From JALZAI01 sp038212215 (GTDB lineage Bacteria; Actinomycetota; Actinomycetes; Mycobacteriales; Jatrophihabitantaceae), in NCBI GenBank assembly GCA_038212215.1, contig JBBQUT010000051.1, forward strand, positions 1 to 23,401: a stretch of 23,401 nucleotides of DNA. The letters are read 5' to 3'. Below are positions 14,403-21,884 of the stretch, piece after piece. The position numbers and the translations under genes are program-made. The notes under the pieces were generated by a model. It searched no databases and was not told the DNA's origin. It saw nothing but the letters and a program-made list of their open reading frames with translations. Within the stretch, counting starts at the first letter, position 1. Every line of letters begins with the position of its first letter.

Positions 14403-15184
14403 GCAGCAGCACGATCACCCGCCCCGCCTTCAACCTGAAGGGTGCGCCGCAGGCCGCCCGCCCCGGCATTCCGTTCGGCCGACTCGTGCGTGTCGAATGG
14501 AGAAAGGCAACCGATACCCGAGCCGCCCGCTGGCTCCTGATCGGGGTCGCGGCAACAACGGTCGGCCTGATGCTGTCCCCGGTCCTGTCCCCGTCCAGCG
14601 TCGAGCAGTCCTACACCAGCTACCTCAACTTCGCCGCCGTCGCCTTGAGCATCCTGCTCCCCGTGGTCTCGATCCTCACACTGACCAGCGAGTGGAGTCA
14701 GCGCACAGCCCTGACCACCTTCACGCAAGAACCGCGACGGATGCGAGTCGTCAACGCCAAGGTCGTGGTCTCACTGATGGTGGGCGCTGCTGCGGCAGGG
14801 TTCGGCGGGCTTGTCACCGCCGTCGCAGTCGGCCTGGAAGCAGCCTCCGGCCGAACCCTGAACGCGAACCTCAGCGCCGGGCTGCTGGCCGCCTACGTGC
14901 TCTACGTCCTCCTCAACGTCATGACCGGAGTCGCGCTCGGGGCACTCGTCCATAACTCGGCGGCCGCGATCGTCGCGTCCTTCGCGCTCCCCATCGGATT
15001 CGGCTTGCTCGGCCGCACGTCCCACCTCGCTGCACAATGGCTCGACTACACGACCACCCTGGGGTGGTTGCGAGACGGCCAGTGGTCGGCTCACACCGCC
15101 CAGATCCTCGTTTCGATACTCCTTTGGATCGCGACACCACTAGTCGCAGGACTCCTCCGAATAGCGCGCCGAGAGGTCAACTGA
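14399..15184 (+). CDS. ABC-2 type transporter permease
   Basis: A 261-residue membrane subunit with six hydrophobic segments, near residues 45-62, 74-96, 120-146, 160-178, 184-202 and 235-255. The cytoplasmic N-terminus ends in VRVEWRKATDTRAARWLL, the family pattern before helix 1. A conserved loop TSEWSQRTALTTFTQEPRR follows helix 2 and is the coupling-helix region of this class. An AAGGAG box lies six bases before the ATG, which overlaps the ATPase stop. It works with that ATPase as a half-transporter pair, probably as an exporter of a drug or peptide. Confidence 0.9.
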   Translation: MSSSTITRPAFNLKGAPQAARPGIPFGRLVRVEWRKATDTRAARWLLIGVAATTVGLMLSPVLSPSSVEQSYTSYLNFAAVALSILLPVVSILTLTSEWSQRTALTTFTQEPRRMRVVNAKVVVSLMVGAAAAGFGGLVTAVAVGLEAASGRTLNANLSAGLLAAYVLYVLLNVMTGVALGALVHNSAAAIVASFALPIGFGLLGRTSHLAAQWLDYTTTLGWLRDGQWSAHTAQILVSILLWIATPLVAGLLRIARREVN

Positions 15185-15414
15185 ACACGAGCATGAGTAG
15201 ACCGGACAGGCCGGTCGGCGGATCAGAACCTCCGGCGACCGGTCTTGTCGGGCATTCCGCTCATGCCGCGTAGCGGCACCTCGTCGCCGCGGGATGTCCG
15301 GCGTTCTGAGGAGGTGAGCAGCGGCGGTTCCGGTCGACGCGGCGACCTCCACCGCGCAGGGCTCACCAACCCGCAACCGCCCGAACCGCCAGCACTTTAA
15401 CGAGAAGAGAGTAA

Positions 15415-15813
15415 ATGCGCCCCAGTCCGGCCGCCGCGGTGGCCAACAGAACGGCGAACAGGCATCGCACCGCCTCACGGTTGGCCGGGGTCGTCGCGGT
15501 CACGGGCCTGACAGCAATCAGCGCCTACCAGATCGCGCTCGCTGTCGGGGCACCACTAGGCGGCGCAGCGTGGGGCGGCAGTCACACCGGCCGGCTACCT
15601 GCCGACCTGCGGGTTGCCAGTGCAGTCTCCTTCGCGTTGTGGGTTGCCGCGGCCGTGACCATCGCCGCCCGGGTTCGCCAACCCGCGTCACGCGTCGCAA
15701 GTGCGGCTAGCCGCTGGGGCAACTGGGTGGTCGTCGCGAAACTCAGCCTCGGAACAATGCGCCGGCGGTGCGTCGCTGCTTCGCGCGAGCGGCTCGACCC
15801 GGGACCGCGATGA
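15415..15813 (+). CDS. Small membrane protein, possibly shortened at the C-terminus
   Basis: A 132-residue hypothetical protein with hydrophobic segments near residues 24-45 (GVVAVTGLTAISAYQIALAV) and 68-86 (VASAVSFALWVAAAVTIAAR). Between them is GAPLGGAAWGGSHTGRLPAD, a pattern I know from small four-helix actinobacterial membrane proteins of unknown role. Those continue with a WVVVxxLxLGTxMN helix and a last helix. Here the third helix starts (RWGNWVVVAKLSLGTM) but is followed by basic residues and an early stop. A frame change near 15750 or a real truncation would explain this. A GAGAAGAGAG box precedes the ATG. The 230 bp upstream hold no gene. Confidence 0.55.
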   Translation: MRPSPAAAVANRTANRHRTASRLAGVVAVTGLTAISAYQIALAVGAPLGGAAWGGSHTGRLPADLRVASAVSFALWVAAAVTIAARVRQPASRVASAASRWGNWVVVAKLSLGTMRRRCVAASRERLDPGPR

Positions 15814-16087
15814 CCGCGGCGAAGGCTGTTAGTCACCGCGGGATGCGGGCCGGCCCAAACAATCGCCTGCGCCGTTCACGACAATCGGCGCAGGATCAGC
15901 ATGACCGCGAAGGTGCCGATCGGGCTGGGATGGCTGCTCGGGCGCGGCCACCAGGGCACACGTTTTTCCGAGCTGCCCCATAAATATGCCAAATCGGTAG
16001 ACATACCGTCAGATCGCGCGCATATGAATTCGGGTCGGGTCTTACGTCGTTTGGCCCAGAATCAGGACGCGGGCGGATACTTCCGGC

Positions 16088-16277
16088 ATGAACCAAAAGG
16101 AAATTGATCCGGACTTAGCCAAGGAGCCGCGGTCCGACTCGCAGCGGGTTCAAGCGGCTGCCTGAGCGCGTCAAGTTGGAAGACACCGTGGAGAGCCAGG
16201 AAACAGACTCCGCCCGCGACCCCGAGGGGGGACGCGATACCGACCGCGACTTCATGATTCGTTACTCCGGCGGCTGA
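16088..16277 (+). pseudogene. Small acidic hypothetical protein, one-base frameshift
   Basis: The ATG at 16088 opens MNQKEIDPDLAKEPRSDSQR and then stops after five more codons. Dropping one G from GGG at 16146-16148 joins it to FKRLPERVKLEDTVESQETD, continuing through DPEGGRDTDRDFMIRYSGG to a TGA at 16275. The joined product is a 62-residue charged protein whose second half has strong codon character (GRDTDRDFMIRY). I do not know its function. Either a real one-base insertion inactivated it or the base is a sequencing error in a G-run. The flanking 15,814-16,087 and 16,278-16,406 show no gene. Confidence 0.6.
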
Positions 16278-16406
16278 TCACCGGGGTCGCACCGTTTGTC
16301 TACCCGCTGGCATCCCTCCTCCCGTGATCGTTGAGCCCTCCGAACTGGCCCATCACCTACCCGCCGTGGGACTCGGCTATGTCGACATGATGCACGGGAT
16401 CGACTG

Positions 16407-17024
16407 CTAGGCGTGCGGTTTCGAGCTGAGGGCTTCGGGTGTCGTTCGGGCGGTCATATGTTCCCCGGGTCGTCCGAAGATGCTGACGATCTCGGTCGGT
16501 TCGTCGCCGGTGCTACCGAACCAGTGCAGCGTCGTGGTGTCGAACTCGGCGATCTCGCCGGGTCCGAGGGTCCAGTCGTTGTCGCCGAGGACGAGTCGCA
16601 TGTGCCCGGACAGGACGTAGATCCATTCGTAGCCGTCGTGGGCTCGCGGTTCCGGGGTGACCTTGCTGGTCGGGATGACGATCTTCCAGGCCTGCATCCC
16701 GTCGGGTTGTCGGGTGAGGGGGATGACCGTGCGGCCCTTGACCCGCCCGGGCTTGAGCTGGAGGCGCGGATCGCCCTCCTCGGGTGCAGCCACGAGAGCG
16801 TCCAGGGGCACCCGGTAGGCGTGCGATAGGGCGAGGAGAAGTTCCAGGGTGGGGCGCCGCTGCCCGGTTTCGAGCCGCGACATCGTGCTCTTGGAGATGC
16901 CGGTCGCCGTCGCAACCCCGGTGAGCGTCATCCGGCGTTGCAGACGCAGCCGCTTGAGCCGCGCCCCGACCTGGTCGAGGGTGGCGGCGATGTTCGATGC
17001 CGAGGTGTCCTGCACCGGGCTCAT
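16407..17024 (-). CDS. XRE-family regulator with C-terminal cupin domain
   Basis: A 205-residue two-domain regulator. The N-terminal helix-turn-helix covers about residues 18-72 (RLKRLRLQRRMTLTGVATAT, then GISKSTMSRLETGQRRPTLE). The cupin barrel covers about 110-195, with the histidine motif EPRAHDGYEWIYVLSGHMRL and the closing GEIAEFDTTTLHWFGSTGDE. The barrel probably senses a small molecule. I chose the ATG at 17024, four bases after GGGAG, rather than the TTG at 17051, which would overlap the operator-like palindrome. A minus-strand TACGAT (17054-17059) fits as -10. It is divergent from a flavoprotein operon and likely regulates it and itself. Confidence 0.87.
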   Translation of the reverse strand: MSPVQDTSASNIAATLDQVGARLKRLRLQRRMTLTGVATATGISKSTMSRLETGQRRPTLELLLALSHAYRVPLDALVAAPEEGDPRLQLKPGRVKGRTVIPLTRQPDGMQAWKIVIPTSKVTPEPRAHDGYEWIYVLSGHMRLVLGDNDWTLGPGEIAEFDTTTLHWFGSTGDEPTEIVSIFGRPGEHMTARTTPEALSSKPHA

Positions 17025-17031
17025 CTGACTC

Positions 17032-17048
17032 CCGTTTCCCACAAACGG
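17032..17048. promoter_or_regulatory. Operator candidate of the XRE-cupin regulator
   Basis: CCGTTT (17032-17037) and AAACGG (17043-17048) form a perfect 6-bp inverted repeat with a five-base spacer. It lies between the -10-like box and the ribosome binding site of the regulator, where bound protein would block transcription, and 45 bp before the divergent flavoprotein gene. Confidence 0.6.
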
Positions 17049-17092
17049 CAACGATCGTAGGAAAACCCGCCGCGCAACTCCAGCCTGGGGTA

Positions 17093-18067
17093 ATGAGTCA
17101 ATACGACGTAGTAGTCATCGGTGCAGGCGCCGCAGGCCTGTCCGCCGCCCTGGTCCTGTCCCGCGCCCGCCGCAGCGTGGTCGTGGTGGACGCCGGTCAG
17201 CCGCGCAACGCACCCGCCGCCCATATGCACGGCTATCTGTCACGCGATGGCATCACGCCGGGCGACTTCACGGCCGCCGCCCGTGACGAGGTGATCGGCT
17301 ACGGCGCTCAGATCGTTGAGGGCACTGTCACCGACCTCGTCCCCGATGGCGACGCAGGGTTCTGGGCGCTGCTCGCTGACGGCCGGCGAATCTGGGCCCG
17401 CCGTCTGTTGGTCACGACCGGCTTGCGGGACGAGCTGCCCGATGTTCCCGGCCTGCGCGAGCGGTGGGCGAAAGACGTCCTGCACTGCCCGTACTGCCAC
17501 GGCTACGAGGTTCGTGACCGCCCGCTCGGCGTGATCGGCGGCACGGCTGGCGCGGTCCGTTACGCCCAGATCGTGCGGCAGTGGACCCACGACCTCGTCT
17601 ACTTCACCCCACCCGGCCTGCTCACCGCCACCGAGCGGAACCACCTGCTGGCCCGCGCCATCGGCGTCGTCGAAGGCACCATCGACCAGCTCGTCATCGA
17701 CGACACAGATCACCTGCGCGGCGTCCAGATGCACGACGGCTGCGTCATACCCCGCGACGCGCTGTTCGTGCCGCCCCGCTTCATCGCGAACAGCAACCTG
17801 CTCATCGACCTCGCCGCCGCGGTCGACGCCGACGGCTGGGTGACAACAGACCCGACCGGACGCACCAGCGTCCCCGGAGTCTGGGCCGCCGGCAACGTCA
17901 CCGACCCGCGCGCCCAAGTCATCACCGCCGCCGGTGCCGGCTCCGCGGCCGCCATCGCCCTGAACGCCGACCTCGTCGAGCAAGACGTGCGCAACGCCGT
18001 CCGCGACCTCGACCACGGCCTCCTGCCCCGACAAACCGCAAGCACCAACCCGAAGGAATCATCATGA
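17093..18067 (+). CDS. Thioredoxin-reductase-like FAD/NAD(P)H oxidoreductase
   Basis: A 324-residue flavoprotein of the TrxR-like family. FAD is bound by VVVIGAGAAGLSAALVLSRA (residues 6-25), NAD(P)H by LGVIGGTAGAVRYA (145-158), and the C-terminal FAD motif is GVWAAGNVTDPRAQVITAAG. The redox pair is HCPYCHGYEV (Cys132, Cys135), where thioredoxin reductases have CATC or CAVC. CPYC-type members appear as stand-alone disulfide oxidoreductases with unknown partners. I start at the ATG at 17093 because it opens the FAD motif at once; a longer frame back to 16997 overlaps the regulator. Its stop overlaps the next ATG as ATGA. The divergent XRE-cupin gene is the likely regulator. Confidence 0.9.
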   Translation: MSQYDVVVIGAGAAGLSAALVLSRARRSVVVVDAGQPRNAPAAHMHGYLSRDGITPGDFTAAARDEVIGYGAQIVEGTVTDLVPDGDAGFWALLADGRRIWARRLLVTTGLRDELPDVPGLRERWAKDVLHCPYCHGYEVRDRPLGVIGGTAGAVRYAQIVRQWTHDLVYFTPPGLLTATERNHLLARAIGVVEGTIDQLVIDDTDHLRGVQMHDGCVIPRDALFVPPRFIANSNLLIDLAAAVDADGWVTTDPTGRTSVPGVWAAGNVTDPRAQVITAAGAGSAAAIALNADLVEQDVRNAVRDLDHGLLPRQTASTNPKESS

Positions 18068-18342
18068 CCACCGCATCAACCGACCCAAACCCCGACATGA
18101 ATGCCCGACCCGCCGTGGCCGGGCCACCGACCAAACATCAGCTGGCCCTGATGATCTGGCTGGCCGTCTTCCCCACCCTCACCGTCCTCAACCTCGCCCT
18201 CGGCGACTGGCTCCGCACGCTCACACCGGTCGTGCGCACCTTCGTCCTCGCGACCATCGCCGTCCCGATCGTCATCTACGGGTTGATGCCCCAACTACAC
18301 CAGGCCCGCCGACGACTGCTGACCCGCACCGCGACCGATTAG
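18064..18342 (+). CDS. Two-helix membrane protein coupled to the flavoprotein
   Basis: A 92-residue protein with a hydrophilic first 25 residues, then two hydrophobic helices: LALMIWLAVFPTLTVLNLAL and TFVLATIAVPIVIYGLMPQL, followed by a basic tail. This helical pair resembles the membrane tail found at the C-terminus of some antibiotic-biosynthesis-monooxygenase (ABM) domain proteins, here without the ABM domain. The ATG overlaps the flavoprotein stop as ATGA, so the two are coupled. It may anchor the flavoprotein or pass electrons toward the membrane, but no cofactor ligand is visible. The function is unknown. Confidence 0.75.
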   Translation: MTTASTDPNPDMNARPAVAGPPTKHQLALMIWLAVFPTLTVLNLALGDWLRTLTPVVRTFVLATIAVPIVIYGLMPQLHQARRRLLTRTATD

Positions 18343-18383
18343 ACCGACATCGACGTCTCGGTCGACTGCCTCACCTACAGCTC

Positions 18384-18402
18384 CTAGCGATGACACCGCT
18401 AG
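18384..18402. promoter_or_regulatory. Inverted repeat upstream of the MDR oxidoreductase
   Basis: CTAGCG (18384-18389) and CGCTAG (18397-18402) pair with a seven-base spacer, 85 bp before the ATG of the oxidoreductase and 41 bp after the two-helix gene. It could be an operator for the former or a weak terminator of the latter. No regulator gene lies directly beside it. Confidence 0.4.
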
Positions 18403-18487
18403 AAGTACTCGATCCGAGCATGGAAACGAGGAGCCTCCCGGCCGGCAGGACGCCACATTCACACTCCACCAGAGAAGGGAGCTCGTT

Positions 18488-19585
18488 ATGAGCCCACCAG
18501 ATGCGACCACCGACGCAATGACCCACGCAACGCCAGCGGGGGAGGAGCCCGAGCGGCCGCTACCCGCACACCAACTTCAACCTCAACGGTCCAGTGCGGC
18601 GAGAGTGGAGACTCGGACGATGCGAGCAATCGTGCAGCACGGATACGGCTCCGCCGAAACTTGGCGGGTCGCCGAGATCGATCGGCCAGATGTCGGACCG
18701 GACGAGGTGCTGATCGGCGTGCACAGCGCCGGGATCGATCGCGGCACGTGGCACGCCATGACCGGCCTGCCGTACTTGGGCCGTCTGTACTTCGGGTTGA
18801 CTAAGCCGAGGCGGCCGGTTCCCGGACTCGATGTCGCTGGAACGGTCGTGGCGATCGGTGCGGACGTGCGAAGGTTTGCCGTTGGCGACCAAGTGTTCGG
18901 CATCGGCAAGGGTTCGTTCGCCGAGTACGCAGCGGCGCGCGAGGACAAGCTCGTCCACAAGCCGGCCAACGTTGGCTTCGAGCAGGCCGCGGTCGTCGCG
19001 ATCTCCGGGCTAACCGCGCTGCAGAGCCTTCGCGACGCGGGGCGCGTCAAGCAAGGACAACACGTGCTGATCATCGGCGCGTCCGGCGGCGTCGGCACAT
19101 TTGCCGTACAGATCGCCAAGTCCCTCGGAGCACACGTCACCGGCGTGTGCAGCACCGCCAAGATCGATCTCGTGTCCTCGATCGGTGCCGATCGGGTCAT
19201 CGACTACACCCAAGGCGACTTTGCCAACGGCTCGGACCGCTACGACCTCATCCTCGACATCGGCGGCAATACGCCGCTGTCCCGCCTCCGCAGCACACTC
19301 GCCCCGCGCGGAACGCTAGTCATCGTCGGCGGTGAAGACAGCGGCCGCTGGACGGGCCTGAGCCGCCAACTACGCGCATTAGCAATGTCTCCGTTCGTGC
19401 GCCAACGGCTCACCATCAGAATCCCGAAAGAAACCCACGTCGACATCCAACGTCTCGCAGAACTCATCGACGCCGGTCAACTCACACCGGTGATCGACAG
19501 GACCTACCAGCTGGCCGACGCAGCCGACGCCATGGGCCACCTCGAAGCGGGACGTGCCCGAGGAAAGATCGCCATCGCCGTCTGA
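18488..19585 (+). CDS. MDR-family NAD(P)H quinone oxidoreductase / alcohol dehydrogenase
   Basis: A 365-residue medium-chain dehydrogenase/reductase. The catalytic domain starts at RTMRAIVQHGYGSAETWRVA near residue 43 and includes PVPGLDVAGTVVAIGADVRR and VGDQVFGIGKGSFAEYAAAR. The nucleotide-binding fold has VLIIGASGGVGTFAVQIAKS. No zinc-ligand set (GHE or the four-cysteine loop) is seen, so it belongs with zinc-independent quinone oxidoreductases that reduce quinones or enones. The 40-residue hydrophilic start is unusual. The ATG at 18488 has a GAAGGGAG box, but the ATG at residue 45 gives the normal family start. A second MDR gene start survives as a fragment at 21,146. Confidence 0.87.
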   Translation: MSPPDATTDAMTHATPAGEEPERPLPAHQLQPQRSSAARVETRTMRAIVQHGYGSAETWRVAEIDRPDVGPDEVLIGVHSAGIDRGTWHAMTGLPYLGRLYFGLTKPRRPVPGLDVAGTVVAIGADVRRFAVGDQVFGIGKGSFAEYAAAREDKLVHKPANVGFEQAAVVAISGLTALQSLRDAGRVKQGQHVLIIGASGGVGTFAVQIAKSLGAHVTGVCSTAKIDLVSSIGADRVIDYTQGDFANGSDRYDLILDIGGNTPLSRLRSTLAPRGTLVIVGGEDSGRWTGLSRQLRALAMSPFVRQRLTIRIPKETHVDIQRLAELIDAGQLTPVIDRTYQLADAADAMGHLEAGRARGKIAIAV

Positions 19586-19635
19586 CCCGAAGCGCGAGGG
19601 AGGAGCCCGGGGATAGCCCGAGGAGGAGGATTCAC

Positions 19636-19760
19636 ATGACAGCACCCCAGCATCTGGACCGGCCGGCGACCGGATGGCGAGTCGTGGCATCAGCCACGCT
19701 GCACTGCCTCGCCGGCTGTGCCATCGGCGAGATCCTCGGAATGGTGCTCGCCACCTGGGG
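19636..19760 (+). pseudogene. DUF4396 membrane protein, truncated at the 3' end
   Basis: The gene starts well, with AGGAGG seven bases before the ATG, and reads MTAPQHLDRPATGWRVVASA then TLHCLAGCAIGEILGMVLAT. This is the N-terminal helix signature of DUF4396 proteins (ATLHCxxGCxIGExLGM). After about 19,755 the resemblance ends and the frame runs through antisense of the neighbouring PfpI gene to a stop at 19,818. The remaining 80-100 residues are missing. The break coincides with the 3' end of the convergent PfpI gene, so one deletion probably removed both tails. Confidence 0.72.
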
Positions 19761-20320
19761 CGTTCCGGGCCGGCAAGGCGAGCGACCAGGTGCAGTGCCA
19801 TGTCGATACCGGCGCTGACGCCGGCAGACGTGATGAGGTCGCCGTCGTCGACCCATCGGTCGGCTGGGCGGACCTGCACGGTGGGGTCAAGCCCGCGCAG
19901 CTCGTCCATCACAGCCCAGTAGGTCGTCGCCGGCCGCTCGCGGAGCAGTCCCGCGGCGGCATAGACCAGAGCGCCGGTGCAGACACTGGTCATCAACGGG
20001 ACGGTGGCGCGTTGGGCGCGGACCCAATCGAGGTGTTTGGGGTCGCGCAGAAGCCTCCGGGTGCCGTCGCCGCCGGGGTATATGAGCACCTGCAGGGGTG
20101 GTGCGTCCGCGATGGCGTGGTGTGCGCCCAGAACCAGGCCCTTGGCTGCGGTCACCGGCAGACCGTCCTGGGACATGCAGGACACGGCCCAGCCGTCGTT
20201 TGGGTGGTTGCGGGTCCAGTGCGCCAGTACTTCCCACGGGCCGACGGCGTCGAGCTCTTCGACGCCGTCGAATAGCAGGATGGCGATGTGGTGTGGGAAC
20301 GTGCTGGGCTCGTTGGTCAT
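19760..20320 (-). pseudogene. DJ-1/PfpI-family protein (GATase1-like), 3'-truncated
   Basis: From the ATG at 20320 the protein is clearly DJ-1/PfpI: HIAILLFDGVEELDAVGPWE, LQVLIYPGGDGTRRLL and the nucleophile elbow TSVCTGALVYAAAGLL with Cys114, then TSAGVSAGIDMALHLVARLA. Family members of this ThiJ/isonitrile-hydratase-like group end about 15-20 residues later. Here the match stops at GPER (about 19,760) and the frame runs on, antisense to DUF4396 and the MDR gene, to a stop at 19,379. If translated it would be a 313-residue protein with a foreign tail. All catalytic residues remain, so residual activity is possible. Annotators may report this as a full CDS. Confidence 0.75.
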
Positions 20321-20394
20321 GTTCTCAGCGTGCCTTTGGGGAGGAGAGCGGTCCGGGGTTTTCCGATCTGGAGAACCATCGCCCACTGAAGAGT

Positions 20395-21081
20395 TCATTC
20401 TCTGGCGGCGTGGGCGAGTGCCGAGGGCGTCTGGCGGCCGACGATCGCCGGGGCCTCGTGGACGAGCTCGTCGTTCTCGAGGGCCTCCACCATGAACAGG
20501 GCAAAGTCCACTCGACGCGTGAGGTTGCTCGCCAGGATTGGATCGCCTACGTGCTCGCTCCACACCGGCAGGCCCTGGCTTTCGCCCTCTTCGAGGTCGC
20601 TGCCGCGCACGACTGTCCACCGCGTGTCGCTGGCAAACACCCGCCGGGCTGCCTCCACCTGGTCGTCGAGGTCGACCTTTCGAGCGAGTCGCGCAAGCCG
20701 TCCGAAGACGTTCACCATCACCTTGAGCTTCCACGAGTACACGTCCTGGCCGTCGCGGGTGATGTGCCACCCGCACGAGAACACAAGGCGCGCGCCCGGA
20801 GGTGCATAGTCGAGCACCGCCTGGGTCGTTCCCGTCGAGTACCCGTGGACGCCAACCGGAGTCATCACGACGAGCACCCCGTCGCACCCCGCGACCGCGC
20901 GCTTGATGACCTCGCGATCGTCCGTTGCTCCCGGGATCACGGTGATACGCCCCTTGAACCGGTCGAGTTTCCCCACGCTTTCCTGCCGGCACACGCCGAC
21001 CACCTCGTAGCCCCGATCCAACGCGTGCTGCACCAGGTACAGCCCGAGTTTGCCGGACGCTCCGACGATGCAGACCCTCAT
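20395..21081 (-). CDS. NAD(P)-binding Rossmann reductase (NmrA/SDR-a type)
   Basis: A 228-residue protein starting MRVCIVGASGKLGLYLVQHA, the GxxGxxG dinucleotide motif of atypical short-chain dehydrogenases (NAD(P)H-binding, NmrA-like). DDREVIKRAVAGCDGVLVVM supplies the usual second half-fold, and TRWTVVRGSDLEEG matches the late W-T-x-x-R-P-like motif. It has no classical YxxxK. GGGAGG lies seven bases before the ATG. Such proteins act as small reductases or redox sensors; the substrate is unknown. Its start overlaps the stop of an upstream chimeric frame as ATGA. That frame's last 22 codons are the start of an MDR gene, so it was probably the second gene of an MDR-reductase operon. Confidence 0.82.
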   Translation of the reverse strand: MRVCIVGASGKLGLYLVQHALDRGYEVVGVCRQESVGKLDRFKGRITVIPGATDDREVIKRAVAGCDGVLVVMTPVGVHGYSTGTTQAVLDYAPPGARLVFSCGWHITRDGQDVYSWKLKVMVNVFGRLARLARKVDLDDQVEAARRVFASDTRWTVVRGSDLEEGESQGLPVWSEHVGDPILASNLTRRVDFALFMVEALENDELVHEAPAIVGRQTPSALAHAARE

Positions 21082-21146
21082 CGAGTGCCTCCCATAGCAG
21101 CTTGGACATCGGCAGAGCCGAACGTGTCCTGTACGACCGCTTGCAT
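21078..21146 (-). pseudogene. Start fragment of an MDR oxidoreductase gene
   Basis: The ATG at 21146 opens MQAVVQDTFGSADV, which is the N-terminus of MDR quinone oxidoreductases (compare MRAIVQHGYGSAE of the intact gene at 18,488). After GSADV the match ends, and eight more codons lead to a TGA that overlaps the next gene's ATG. The rest of the MDR gene has been deleted. It now forms the tail of a longer open frame that begins in transposase DNA. Confidence 0.6.
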
Positions 21147-21207
21147 CGTGCTCTCCGCCGTCGCCGGACTGCTAGTGTCGCCGCCTGTCGCAGCGTGTTT
21201 CCTTCCT

Positions 21208-21500
21208 CGTTGGGTGATCGCCTGCGGCCAGACGGCCGCGATCGCCTCGGGCACCCCCTTCAGCCCGTCGCAGACCACCAGGCACACATCCTGGGTGCCG
21301 CGGTTCTTGATCTCAGCCAGCACCCGCAGCCAATACTTGGCGCCCTCCCCGTCGCCGTGCTCGCCGGCCCACAACCCGAGAATGTCGCGGGTGCCCTCCA
21401 CCGTGACCGCCAGCGCGACGTAGATCGGCCGGTTGGCCACGTTCCCGTCGCGGATCTTGACGTGGATCGCGTCGATGAACACCACCGGATACAACCACGT
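21208..21500 (-). mobile_element. IS256-family transposase, internal fragment
   Basis: About 97 codons of the IS256 (mutator-type) transposase core: YPVVFIDAIHVKIRDGNVAN, then RPIYVALAVTVEGTRDILGL, a segment with WAGEHGDGEGAKYWLRVLAE, and CLVVCDGLKGVPEAIAAVWP. The first two catalytic aspartates (FIDAIH, VCDGLKG) are present. The match ends at WPQAITQ, where TCVVHL should follow. The N-terminal domain and the C-terminal glutamate region are absent, so it cannot transpose. No terminal repeats could be found. Confidence 0.8.
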
Positions 21501-21532
21501 CCAGCGGCCGCGACTGCCACTCACCCAACCCC

Positions 21533-21824
21533 TCGGGCCCAGCGGCGACGGACAATGTCGCGACGCCAGCGCAAGACGGTCTGCGGTGTAACCATCAGAC
21601 GCAAGGCGTGCCCGGCGGCGTTTGGGGGTGGCGTCGAGCAGGAGCGCGATGAACGCCCGATCCGCCCAGCTCAGCTTCGGCCGCGGCCCGACCTGGCGCT
21701 GCAACACCGCGAGTTGGTGGCGGAGCAGCAAGATCTCGGCGGACTTCCACGATTCGCAACGGCGCGACAGTCGCAGCCACGCGAACAGTCGACTGACGGT
21801 CAAGTAGACCAGACTCAGACCCAC
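21533..21824 (-). mobile_element. IS3-type integrase, N-terminal fragment
   Basis: The ATG at 21824 opens MGLSLVYLTVSRLFAWLRLS, then SAEILLLRHQLAVLQRQVGP and LSWADRAFIALLLDATPKRR. This is the N-terminus of a common actinobacterial IS3-type integrase that ends in an rve/DDE domain. The next family segment, MVTPQTVLRWRRDIVRRRWA, continues in another frame after about 21,605, and everything after RRRWARG is gone. IS256-derived DNA begins about 30 bp further on. The open frame accidentally joins both fragments. Confidence 0.72.
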
Positions 21825-21884
21825 AGCCCAAGATCATTCCAGGGCGGCGAGACCGGTGGACAAGAGGCCGATCAGCGCGGATGA

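Noticed and set aside
19379..21109. Single 576-codon minus-strand gene
   Set aside because: Only 19,760-20,320 has a family match (DJ-1/PfpI). The part above 20,320 overlaps the NAD(P)-binding reductase in another frame and the part below 19,760 is antisense to DUF4396 and the MDR gene.
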